Below are positions 34,939 to 46,618 of a stretch of 46,618 bases of DNA, in pieces. Source of the DNA: Bugula neritina (Eukaryota > Bryozoa > Gymnolaemata > Cheilostomatida > Bugulidae). The notes beneath the pieces were generated by a model that saw only the letters and a program-made list of their open reading frames with translations, made no database searches and was not told the origin of the DNA. Both the position numbers and the translations under genes were made by a program. Each line of letters starts with the position of its first letter. Within the stretch, counting starts at the first letter, position 1. The DNA is taken from contig OZ037773.1 of assembly GCA_964035545.1 (NCBI GenBank), positions 10,833,251-10,879,868 of the forward strand. The letters are read 5' to 3'.

Positions 34939-37680
34939 ATCTCTGGGGTGAGGTTGGCAAACGCTTTTACAATAGGCTGATCTAACTTTTATTAGAAACA
35001 CATTTGGCAATTTTTGAATGAAATTAACAGCTATAATAACTTTGAAAACAAAATAAAACGACGGAAAAGCAGCCATGTGTTACGGTAGTGTTAATCAACA
35101 GTGGATTTCATAGCTAATAGAAGCAGATATAGGTCAACTGAGTTCACCTAACTGCCTAGCACTGGAAGTTTTACTAATTCCAAGTGTTGGTAGTGAAGGT
35201 TAGACAACACAAACTTAATGAAAGGAAGAGTTAATATTGTTGCAGTAAGCAATTAATTTAGACGCAAACCTGAACTGATGAAAAGTTTTGATTAATGAAA
35301 CACAGAGAGAAGACAACTTCTATGTGTCGGCCTGTGAGCATCTCATGGATATAAAACTGGTCTTGATATCAAGGTATAGCTTCTATCTGCATGTGGTTAA
35401 ACACAACTACAAAACAGACAAAAAATATTCTAAACTACCTTAATATATAAAACATTTTATTTTAATTAGCTAATAGTAAATGTTTGCAGTGCTGGGATAC
35501 TAGTCTAATGACTACAAGTGATTAACTTGAACAAATTCACAAGATGTCAAGTTAACAAGACTAAAATAATAAATAAAACATTACTTTTTCACTATTAAAG
35601 ATGAAATAGATAAACATAAATTATGGACATCGGTTATAAAAAATAATACAGAAAGTACAAGATAATTAATTCCTAATATCCTGTTAAATTGGTAAAATCA
35701 AAAACACAGAGCTAATTATCATAAATAATAAATACCAAATTATAACCAAGATGGGGCTCTCAGAACTGACCACAGTTGGCTAGATCCTATCTTCCTGGTG
35801 TAGACCAAATGTTCTCTAATGTGTGAATATCTGAGCTGCTCGGAGACATTCTAAAAAATGAACACATTCGATGAATTAAAATTGTTGAATAAATGATGAC
35901 AAGACATGTATGAGACAACTTACAGACTGTAAAATAAAGAGTATTGGATATTTACATGGTGATAAATTTTCATTATGATAAAATCAGCATAGTCTACAGA
36001 ACTAGGAGAGAAACTTCTTTGAATCAGAAACACAACTTGTTTTAGTTGAAGCAGCTTAAACTGAATATTCTACTTTAACTTTTGAATTTCGATCCATGAT
36101 TATGACCATGATGAGTTTGTAACTGAAATAAAGTCAAACGAATTAAACCATTGGGCAACAGTTAAACTTTATTATACTGGTAAGGCTGTAGTGAAAAAAA
36201 TTAAAACATTTGATTTCAATTATACTATTATTCACAGGATTGATTTTGTAGTTCAGTTCAACAGACCAGAAAAGAACAGGGTAGAAGTTGTGTTGAAATT
36301 AAGCTAATTTGAAGCTAAGCTAAATTGAAATTCATTATATGCCTTGCAGTTGTATTTACTCAAATGACTGCAGAATCAAATTGACAAAAAATGAGTGGCA
36401 GCTTATAAATTGAATAAAATATTCAATTTGAATTCCAAGCCTATGAATGAATACAGATTAACAAACAGTTTACTAAAGACAGTACAAAATTACTAAATGA
36501 CGTGCTAAATAAAGGATTACTTTGGTAAGATGACCAAACAGTTTCAGTTGCTGGACCAGTCAGTTTGAAGGGCAACTTAGTAATGACAGTGCAGAAATTG
36601 GCAGAAATTGAACAGGTGAGCTAGAAAAACTGCTTGATCTAGAAGCTATTCAGGTGAATGATGAAAATAAATGTTGCAACTTGTGATTTGACTTTTGGAA
36701 TTTTTATGGAGCTTTATCATCCTTCTAACCATTCACCATTAAATCACTAATTTCTCTTATCGTATGCAACTAGATATTAGCATGAGGTTAGGGACCTACA
36801 GCAAAAGGCCAGGGTTTCGCTTGCCCCTGCTTAGTCCCAACTCTTGCTTACTCCCAACGCTGACTACTGGTTGCAGGTAAACATTCAACTACTTGTTTGA
36901 AATGTGTTGGGGAGGTCATGGTCATGAATTACTAGACAATCTGTATAGCATTAAGTTTACTATAATATGTGTGTACTGTCACTGTATGCCTGATGAAATA
37001 AATTTTATGGACATTAATTTTAAATAGTAGGAATTTGAGATAAAGTAACTTTAGAAAATAAAGATTTAAAATAAAACATACCACGCGGACAGATAAAGAT
37101 GAGGCTTACAGGGAAGGGAAGAATAACATAGAGAGAAAAAGAGTACAGGTTGCTGTTCCTCTGCCCATTCTGTAACACAAAAAATAGTAAATAAACTTGT
37201 TCAAAATACACTAGAAAAAAGGAAGCAATAGAAACATCACCTGTAGAATTTTTTCTATCAAATTGACAAATTTACTAGTAAATTCCAAGCATTCAGAAAA
37301 CCCTCAACACTATGTTAACTCTGTAGAAGTATATATTATATCTAAAGTTTCTAAGTGGTTAAATGATTGAACCAACATCAAAATTTTCTACTCGTATAAT
37401 ACAGATGTGTGATACAAATAGGAAATTTAGTAATGTAATGAGTCTTGTGAAACAGTATAAATTTACAGCTCTAAAATCAACGTCGCAAACCAACAATTCA
37501 AAGAATCAAGACAGAAATTCACAATAAAAGTAGCTTTAAAACAATAAAATTTAGTTGAAGCATGAAACACCAGTTTTAGAGAATATAGAAAATAAGTATA
37601 TTGTATAATGCATACTATGAGAGACTTTGACAAAATTACGCTGTACGTGCCACAGTTAACCCTAATTTGCTAAAAATTCA
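34860..37680 (-). repeat. Repeat unit R5
   Basis: Minus-strand order: block E (37082-37169, frame broken), block K (about 36521-36565), block A (35738-35850), block B (about 35290-35410). It is shorter than its sisters between K and E. It preserves the empty site for the 341-bp element. Confidence 0.7.
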
Positions 37681-37994
37681 AAAGTGCAACATCCTTAGCT
37701 GACTGAAACTGAAAACTTGGACATGCGAAAGTAATAACCGGCTAACCTCACACTGCAAATAGAGTAGTATGCAGTTCATCTCAGTCTGAAAATAGTTCAG
37801 GCCAAGCAAAGATCAAACAACTCCAACTAATACCAAACCACCCAGAAGGAATATTATGAAGCAGCAATCAGTAACCTGTAAGTGAAACAAACCAACACTG
37901 GGTTTGAGCCAGGAAGGTTTCAGAGATATATATCTAAAGCAAAAAAAGTTGCAAAGATATGTAAATGATATCTTTATACGAAGCTAGGGTGAGG

Positions 37995-38812
37995 CAAAGG
38001 TGATCTATATGAGAGTGGCGACTTTAGGGAATTATGGGGACATCATTATGCAGAATTCTGCGCTGCGATGTTTATATAAGTTAAAAAGGGAAAATTTTGT
38101 CACTTTTTTATTTCATTATTATTTCTATTTTATGTGTACAATTTTTAATTTTATTTATTGCTATAGTTTTTAAACACATTCTTTATGCATATAAAATTAA
38201 AAACAAGTTTAAAACTCACTCACTAATAATTATGCATGTGTAGCTTAATATATTGACAATAGAAAGCCCAAAGTTATTCAATTTAATTTTAAATAGCATA
38301 AAGAAATTTATTTGAATTAAATTCTTGAAAATTATTGTTATTTGAACTATTTTAAAAAGTTTTATCTAATACTAAGTTCACACCTTTTAAGCCATAAAAA
38401 CAATCATTAAATAATTCATTGAGTGCTTTAAATATTTTTTTTGGTTTTGGAAATTCTTTAAAAGTTCTTAAACTTGTTTATTGAGTTAAAACATATAAAA
38501 CACTATAAATTAAGCTCATGAATTACAACCATGTTCAGTGCCAGTAAGCTGCACAGAATAAAACGTGTCCATCATTGAAACTGCAATTAAATCAAGTTTC
38601 TGTTGATAATCGAATAAAAATTGTTGAATTCATTTATAATTTTTATCATAAATCTTTAGGGAAAACATGCAAAAAAGGACAAAAAACTCAGTGAAATTAT
38701 CACGCAACAATCCACTGTAATTACATAATAATATGAGGCACACCTCCTACCAATAAGTAGCATAATGGCGGACAACGCCCTAAAACTGCCACTCTCATAT
38801 CGATCATCTCAG
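37995..38812. mobile_element. hAT-like non-autonomous transposon, ~818 bp, complete
   Basis: The left end CAAAGGTGATCTATATGAG is an inverted match of the right end (reverse complement begins CTGAGATGATCGATATGAG); similarity continues for about 55 bp. The left flank is GGGTGAGG (37987-37994) and the right flank GGCGGAGG (38813-38820); the truncated copies in R3 and R5 keep GGGTGAGG on the right. An 8-bp duplication and CA-starting ends fit the hAT superfamily. Unoccupied sites (AGCTAGGGTAAGGTTGGC) occur at about 18572, 23292 and 32341. No transposase ORF. Confidence 0.78.
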
Positions 38813-41800
38813 GGCGGAGGCTGACAAGAGCTTTTACAATAGGCTGTTTTAACTTTTATTAGAAACATGTTTGGCAATTTTTGAATGAAATTAACAGCTA
38901 CAACTTTTAAAACAAAATAAAACGACAGGAAAGCAGCTATGTGTTACGGAAGTGTTAATCAACAGTGGATTTCATAGCTAATAGGAGCAGATATAGGTCA
39001 ACTGAGTTCACCTAACTGCCTAGCACTGGAAGTTTTACTAACTCCAAGTGTTGGTAGTGAAGGCTAGACAACACAAACTTAATGAAAGGAAGAGTTAATA
39101 TTGTTGCAGTAAGCAATTAATTTAGACGCAAACCTGAACTGATGAAAAGTTTTGATTAATGAAACACAGAGAGAAGACAACTTTTACGCGTTGGCTTGTG
39201 AGCATCTCATGGATATAAAACGGGTCTTGATATCAAGGTATAGCTTCTATCTGCATGCGGTTAAACACAACTACAAAACAGACAAGAAATATTCTAAACT
39301 ACCTCAATATATAAAACATTTCATTTCAATTTGCTAATAGTAAATGTTTGCAGATCGAGCTGAGATTCTAGTCTAAAGAGTACAAGTGATTAACTTGAAC
39401 AATTCCACAGGACTTGGAGTTAACAAGACTAAAATTATGAATAAAAGATAACATTTTAACTACTTCAAACAGAAATAGATAAACATGAATTATGGACATT
39501 AGAATACAAGAAGTACAAAATAATGATTTGCCTAACATCATTTAAAATTGGTGAAATTGAAAACAGAGAAAATTATTGTAAATAATGAATACCTAATTAT
39601 AACCAAGATGGGGCTCTCAGAACTGACCACAGTTGGCTAGGTCCTATCCTCCTGGTGAAAACCATATGTTCTCTAATGTGTGAATATCTGAGCTGCTTGG
39701 AGTGATTCTAAAAAACAAAACACATTTGATAAATTAAAATTGTTGAATAAATGATGACAGATATATATGAGACATCTCATAGGTCCTAAAGTCTAGAGTA
39801 TTGAAAATTGTATCATGATAAAATCAACATAGTCTACAGAACCAGGAAAGAAACTTCTTTGAACAAGAAATATAACTTGTTTTTTTATAGTTACAGCATT
39901 TTAAACTGAATTTATTCCACTTAAACTTTTCAATTTCGAACCATGATTATGACCATGATGAGTATGTAACTGAAATAAAGTCAAACAAAATAAATCATTC
40001 AGCATAAGTTGAACGTTATTATAGCAAGAAAAAAATTAAAATATTAGATTTCAATTATACTATTATTCTTAGTATTGATTTTGTAGTTCAGTTCAACAGA
40101 CCAGAGTAGAACAGGGTAAAAGTTACGTCAAAGTCAAGCCAATTTGAAGCAAAGCTAAATTGAAATTTATTATAACTATAATTATAAGCCTTGCAGTTGC
40201 ATTTACTCAAATGACTGCAGTATCAAATTGACTAGAAATGGGTAGCAGTCTATCAATTAAATAAAATAATCAATGTGAAATCCAAGCCTATGAATAAATA
40301 CAGATCAACGATCAGTAAACTAAAAGATAGCGTTGATAAAAAGTTATTAAATGACATGCTAAACAAAGGTTTAATTGTTTACCTTGGTAAGATGACCAAA
40401 CAATTTCAGTTGCACGACCATTCACTATGAAGAGCAACTTACTATAATGACAGTGCAGCAGACGTGCTCAGTCATCCGTAACCAATCATTGCTCAGTCGT
40501 CTGTAACTGATCACGTGATTATTGGGGCATGCGCTATGTCTCATGACTCACTTCCAATGGTGTTACCAAATCATCGATCTGTATGCAGCAAAAAGAGCAA
40601 TACTAATTTTAGTGCCTAAAATTCCAACTGGACTTCATGTTTCGCAAGGTATAATATGAAGGGAAAACAGAGATGTAGCAATCAAATACTTTTAACAATT
40701 TGTCTTCTTTAAGCAGCATTATCATGCAATCATGTTTAGGGCAAAAACAAACAGGAAAAGAATTCACTATGCCAAATTAACCATCAAGAAAACAAACACA
40801 ATTTAATGACCCAAAAAGACATAAAGAAATTGAACATGCAGGTGAGCTCAAGAAACTGCTTGTTCTAGAAGCTATTCAGGTGAATAATGAAAATGAGTGT
40901 TGCAACTTGGAATTTGACTTTCGAAATTTTTATGGAGCTTTATCATCCTTCCAACCATTCACCATTAAATCACTAATTTCTGCTATTGAATGCAACTAGA
41001 TATTAGCATGAGGTTAGGGACCTAAAGAAAGAGGCCAGGGCTGTGCATGCATTTGCTTACTCCCAACTTTGACTACTGGTTGTGGGTGAACATTCAACTA
41101 TATAGTTGTTTGAAATGAGTTGGGGCAGGTCACAGTCATGAATTACTAGACAATCTGCATGTATAGCATTAAGTTTACTATAATATGTGCCTGATAAGAT
41201 AACACTAAACTAGAATAATTTTAAATAGCATGATATTCAGGATTAGGTAATTTTTTACTTAAAGCAATCTCATATTTCTAAACACTTGTAGCTCTCAATA
41301 ATTTAAACAGATATTAAAAATACATCAAACTTGAATATTGTTAAATCATAGTAAGAGAAGTAGAGGCTATGATATAACAACAGAGAGTGATTAAAGAACT
41401 AGAAAACAAAGATTTACAATAGAAAACTAGAACTAGAAAATAAAGATTTAAAATAAAACATACCAAGAACAGATACAGATGAAGCTTACAGGGATGAGAA
41501 GAATAACACAGAGAGAAAAAGAGTACAGGTTGCTGTTCCCTACACATCCTGTAACACAAAAAATAGTAAGTAAACTTGTTCAAAATACAATAGAAAGAAG
41601 GAAGCTTGATTTATGGCAACAGAAACATAACCTGTAGAATTTTTTCCTCCAAACTGACAAATTAATAAGTAGATTCCAAGCATTCAGAAAACACTCAACA
41701 CTATGTTAATACTGTATAGGAGTATATGTTATATCTAAAGTTTCTAACTGGTTAAATGATTAAACCAACATCAAACTTCTCTACTCATGCATATAATACA

Positions 41801-42400
41801 GATGTATGATATAAGTAGGAAATCTAGTAACGTAATGAGTCTTGTGAAACAACTTAAAGAGAAGTAAAATACTATATCAGTTTAACTTGAGTTCAACTAT
41901 AATTGGTAATTCTTGTAAATACAACTTGATGAAAAGTTTGAAACTGTTTACTTGTTGAATTGTGATTAAATGAAAATTTGTGAACAATTCTATAGATAAA
42001 TAGTTTCATCAAGGAGACATGTTATACTTCATAAGTATTACCTCCATATAGCTCTTACAGCTGACACATGCCAAGAATAATCTAGAATGACTTTGTCCAG
42101 CTTTATACCCAATTGGTTGGTTGTCTAGTAGCTGACCATGTGACCATCACACCAGTTACTGTAAGAATAAAGTAGTTTATAAAAATGTGGTGTTGCATAT
42201 GATGAAAAACAATGAAATAAACATAAAATTCTAAATACAGCTCATTTATTACAACAGCAGTAGAAAAAGCAAAAAAAATGAGAAATGGAAAAATACAAAA
42301 CAATCACATTTAATCTTGAAGATTAATCATTACTCAAATAAGTAGAAGAGTGTCATCATGCTTAATTAAGTTGAAATATGATTTGTTGAAAGAGCCATAA
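38400..42400 (-). repeat. Repeat unit R6
   Basis: Minus-strand order: a C block at about 42045-42165, block E (41464-41548, frame broken), block K (40383-40421), block A (39605-39717). It is closely related to R3. The 38-bp repeat block follows at about 42420-42660, as it does after the second C block of R1. Confidence 0.75.
40383..40625 (-). promoter_or_regulatory. Promoter-like block plus possible first exon (R6)
   Basis: A copy of the R3 arrangement: CCAAT at 40492-40496, CACGTG at 40512-40517, ATG at 40419-40421, a 13-codon frame to the donor GTAAAC. It was inherited by the R3/R6 duplication. Confidence 0.3.
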
Positions 42401-42659
42401 CCTGATAAATAATAAAGCTAAACATAGTTACCAAGTGAGAACAAAATACTTCCCTAGTCTGGAGGCTGCGGAGTCACAATAAACTGATCAAACTATTCTT
42501 ACTGACAGAGCAGACAATTTGCAAGTGTGAGCCTTTGAATATCATATTCCAAGAAAGTGAGAGAAGACAACTACATTAGGAGAGTTCAGGAAAACAAAAG
42601 AAGACAACTTCGTAATGGAACTTCGAGAAAACAAGAGAAGACAACTACGTTAGGAGCAA

Positions 42660-43700
42660 GCAGCAAGCTGCACAAATTCCCATTAGCAGAGTTAGCCGAT
42701 AATAAAATTATAACATTATTGATTATTAAAAACACACAATAGAATAGATATGTAACTATACAGGGATGTAGATGATATTTAGAAAAGACTGCAAGTTTCC
42801 TCTACAAATAACTAGAATATTCAAAATGTGAACCAGAAATTTAAACAGATGGAAAATTTGGTATGTTTTACAATATTAGATAATATGTAAAATGGGGTTT
42901 GGGGTTTGAACTGAAAAACTGGAGAGAACTAACATAAAAATACTGAGAAGAAACAAACAACAGCTTTTACACAAATCTGAGAAAACGTGAACAAACAGAA
43001 ATGGCAAAAGTGAAGCAGAGTGAAGTGAAAACAACAGTCATAAAAGCATTCTACTGCCTGCATGTGTTACTAATCTGAATACAGCAGATGAAGTGTTATA
43101 TTAGGATCATTATTGACTTTGTAAACGCTATTCATCCAAATACAGTAGATTACAAGAAGCAGGTCGTAATGGTGAAAGTGATTGCCTCGAAATATTGAGT
43201 AGTGATTTAAAAAAATCAACTTTGGCCAAATCTGAGCATGATCATGGTGTTTAAACAGTATGAAAATACTTAATAGGGAATGAGGGAAAAAATTGTCAAA
43301 ACTAAAATTAATTTATTTTGAACTGAAAATGAGTTCACACTGACTAACTTAAATGAATGAAAAATAGGAACAAATTACCATTCTAATATTACATAAACTC
43401 GAGTATGAAAATACAAAACAGATTATATTTTTATATTACTATTACCTATTTGTCATTAGTATAAAAACAAACACAACTAATGGAGTGAAATTTTTACTCT
43501 ATTCATAACATCAATTTGAATGATGAATATAAATTTTCGTAGTCATATACTGATGGTAACAAAGTAGAATAGTAGTGATTATAATAATGAATATCAATAT
43601 GCATAAAACCCAATTTCCAAGAGACTAGAACAAGTACTAAAACTAGACGAACGAATTACAAATAAAGACACCCAACTTGAAATAACATTTCATTACAATT
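42660..43700. other. AT-rich spacer
   Basis: I see nothing in it that I can support as a gene, RNA or element. Confidence 0.5.
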
Positions 43701-43789
43701 ATGACTAAATCACTAATGGTCATAGTCATGCTTATAAGTTACCAGTAGAGGTTTGAGTTGTGGGAAAATAAAATAAAACGGGAGCCCGG

Positions 43790-44215
43790 AAGAGAATAAA
43801 AACGAGAATAATAATCAATATCATAATTTAAATTTAAATTATTATCATAATCATTAATAGGCATTGCAGTTATGATTGTAATTATTATAATAATACTAAT
43901 AGTTGATATAATATTAATAATGATAATCATCATCGACTTTTGTTACCTGTGGTTATCAATATCATATTGATATTTATTATGATAATAAAAACAAAAATGA
44001 CAACTAATACTATAACTATTAATATTACTCTCACTACAACTGTTAAGTGCAAGTATTTGTGTTAGTAATAGTAATACTAATAAGCTACTAAAACTACTAA
44101 CAATAGTCACGTGAGCTACTATTACTCTATAGTCTAATGGCATTACCCAAGTCATTAGCCTTAGTGTTACTATTACTAACATAATCTTAGTGATGAAGTT
44201 TAACATAAAATGAAA
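43790..44215. repeat. ATT/ATC low-complexity tract
   Basis: Long stretches of AATAATAAT, ATTATCATAATCATT and TACTATTACTAT words without a strict period. Frames through it are isoleucine/serine-rich noise. Confidence 0.7.
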
Positions 44216-44379
44216 ACGATTAAAATTAAATCCAAGGAGCCGCGGCTTGAAATTTCATTGAACTAGCAGTTAATACAAACAAATTACCGCGACAGCGTTA
44301 AGGATTCTCTAGACAGAACTTGCAGAAGACATCAATGTCGGTTCAGACGAATGAATGATGAATGGCAATCCAGTTAGGA

Positions 44380-44480
44380 CCACGATTGAACACGTGCTTG
44401 TTACGTCATGTATCGTGACGCATGACTGGCCGTGCACGGATTTATAATCCATGAACTGTGAATAGCGGCTGTCCATTGGT
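44380..44480 (-). promoter_or_regulatory. Promoter-like cluster: TATA box, CRE-like site, E-box
   Basis: On the minus strand, TATAAA (complement of 44441-44446) is followed downstream by TGACGTAA (complement of 44401-44408, CRE-like) and CACGTG (44391-44396), in a CpG-richer patch. CCATTGG lies upstream near 44472. If active it would transcribe toward R6, but no first exon can be chosen. Confidence 0.3.
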
Positions 44481-44519
44481 TGAACAAGTATTGAAAATGA
44501 CAACAGACTGAAGAGGCTG

Positions 44520-45090
44520 CGAGCTATAGATTAGGTGTATAATATTAAGATGATTCATTGCTAAGAAACGGGAGAGAATAGGTGAAGCATTAGGTTTGAA
44601 AACCATAGCCATAAAAAACATGAAAAATTATACAAATCATGAGGCCAATATACTTTAAAATATTACAAGTTTCATTCAATTTAAAATGAGGATAACTCTA
44701 ACATGCTGAAGAGTGACTGTAAGAAATGATAGAGATGTAAAGTTGTGTATAAAACCACCAAAGGAAGGTTATGTGGTTGGTATGCTAACTTCAATGAAGT
44801 ATGCTAAATAAACTACAGACCAAACGAATGCAGCATTATGTATCTGATCACGAGTTTGGCACACTATCCATATGTGAGCTTAAAGTTGCTGAGTGAGCTC
44901 AGTGTATAGCAAAAAGTCAAAAAACTAGCCAAAAGAGGCCAGCATTGCAGTATAGTTCCACTAACTTAATCTTTAAGTTCCAATGTCATGGGCAATTGAT
45001 AGTTGAGTAAGTTTGGTCGCCGTGCTGATTGTATGATCATGAAAAATCCATATTAAATATCTTAACAACCCCAACATCTCAATTCTAAAC
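44520..45090. other. Spacer before the AT satellite
   Basis: Nothing recognised. Confidence 0.5.
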
Positions 45091-46618
45091 TTTAAATTTT
45101 AATTTAAATTTTAATTTTAAATTTTAATTTTATATTTTAATTTAAATTTTAAAATTTTAAATTTTAAATTTTAAATTTTAAATTTTAAATTTAAATTTTT
45201 AATTTTAAATTTTAAATTTAAATTTTAATTTTAAATTTTAAATTTTAAATTTTAAATTTTAAATTTAAATTTTAAATTTTAAATTTAAATTTTAAATTTT
45301 AAATTTTAATTTTAAATTTAAATTTAAATTTTAAATTTTAAATTTTAAATTTTAAATTTTAAATTTTAAATTTTAAATTTTAATTTTAAATTTAAATTTT
45401 AATTTTTAAATTTAATTTTAAATTTTAAATTTTAATTTTAAATTTTAAATTTTAAATTTAAATAATTTTAAATTTTAAATTTAAATTTTAAATTTTAAAT
45501 TTTAAATTTAAATTTTAAATTTTAAATTTAAATTTTAATTTAAATTTAATTTTAAATTTTAAATTTAAATTTAAATTTTAAATTTTAAATTTTAAATTTA
45601 AATTTTAATTTTAAATTTAATTTTAAATTTTAATTTTAAATTTAATTTTAAATTTTAAATTTTAAATTTTAATTTTAAATTTAAATTTAATTTTAAATTT
45701 TAAATTTTAATTTTAATTTTAATTTAAATTTAATTTTAATTTAAATTTTAAATTTTAAATTTAAATTTTAAATTTTAAATTTTAATTTAAATTTTAAATT
45801 TTAAATTTAAATTTTAAATTTTAAATTTTAAATTTAAATTTTAATTTTAAATTTAAATTTAAATTAATTTTAAATTTTAAATTTTAAATTTTAAATTTAA
45901 ATTTTAAATTTAAATTTTAAAATTTAAATTTTAAATTTAAATTTAAATTTTAAATTTAAATTTAAATTTAAATTTTAAATTTTAAATTTTAAATTTAAAT
46001 TTAAATTTTAAATTTTAAATTTAAATTTTAAATTTTAAATTTAAAATTTAAATTTAAATTTTAATTTAAATTTAAATTTTAATTTAAATTTAAATTTTAA
46101 ATTAATAAATTTAAATTTAAAATTTTAAATTTAAATTTTAAAATTTAAATTTAATTTTAAATTTTAAATTTTAAATTTAAATTTTAACTTTAAAATTTAA
46201 ATTTAAATTTTAAATTTAAATTTAAAAATAAATTTAAATTTAAATTTAAATTTTAAATATTAAATTTAAATTTAAATTATAAATTTAAATTTAAATTTAA
46301 ATTTTAAATTAAATTTTAAATTTTAAATTTAAAATTTAAATTTAAATTTTAAATTTAAATTTTAAATTTAAATTTTAAATTTTAAATTTTAAATTTAAAT
46401 TTAAATTTAAATTTAAATTTTAAATTTTAAATTTAAATTTAAATTTTAAATTTTAAATTTTAAATTTAAATTTTAATTTTAATTTAAATTTTAAATTTAA
46501 ATTTTAATTTTAAATTTTAAATTTAAATTTAATTTTAAATTTTAAATTTTAAATTTTAAATTTAAATTTTAAATTTAATTAAATTTAATTTAAATTTTAA
46601 TTTTAAATTTTAAATTTA
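45091..46618. repeat. A3/T3-T4 satellite, runs off the window end
   Basis: At least 1.5 kb composed almost wholly of AAATTT and AAATTTT words in irregular order, with one C near 46188 and no G after the first few bases. Both words are near self-complementary, so the tract can pair with itself almost anywhere. Confidence 0.95.

Overview
This window is AT-rich, intron-bearing eukaryotic DNA, most likely from an invertebrate animal. The evidence is a gelsolin-type gene split by many GT-AG introns, pseudogenes of the animal-type proteasome beta-7 subunit, an AATAAA polyadenylation signal, short terminal-inverted-repeat elements and very abundant simple satellites. The sequence alone does not let me name a phylum. 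I saw no prokaryotic operon, rRNA, tRNA or CRISPR.

Layout. (1) 1-4930, + strand: the last ten exons of a three-domain gelsolin-like actin-binding protein, complete to stop codon and poly(A) signal. Seven of its nine introns are under 350 bp or dominated by repeats, and six carry tandem arrays. (2) 4930-8430: intergenic DNA with regulatory-looking motifs (a palindromic RFX-type X-box, two CACGTGACCTG sites, a perfect hairpin) and one weak two-exon candidate gene. (3) 8430-13550: a repeat arm that ends, on +, in a decayed but intron-containing proteasome beta-7 pseudogene. (4) 13881-15595: a pure 7-bp satellite of about 245 units. (5) 15690-16612: a second beta-7 pseudogene on the minus strand, pointing tail-to-tail at the first, followed by the inverted counterpart of arm 3. 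(6) 16.3-42.7 kb: about six diverged units (called R1-R6 here), all in the minus orientation, that share the same series of exon-like blocks and are interrupted by small DNA transposons. (7) 42.7-45.1 kb: AT-rich DNA with one promoter-like patch. (8) 45091 to the window end: at least 1.5 kb made almost only of A3 and T3/T4 runs.

The only gene I regard as functional is the gelsolin-like one. The rest is a segmental-duplication and satellite landscape. Its history can be read from insertions that have empty sites in sister units, from a gene-conversion-like patch between inverted arms, and from an inverted-duplication (template-switch) scar. Block boundaries of the R units were aligned by eye and are approximate.
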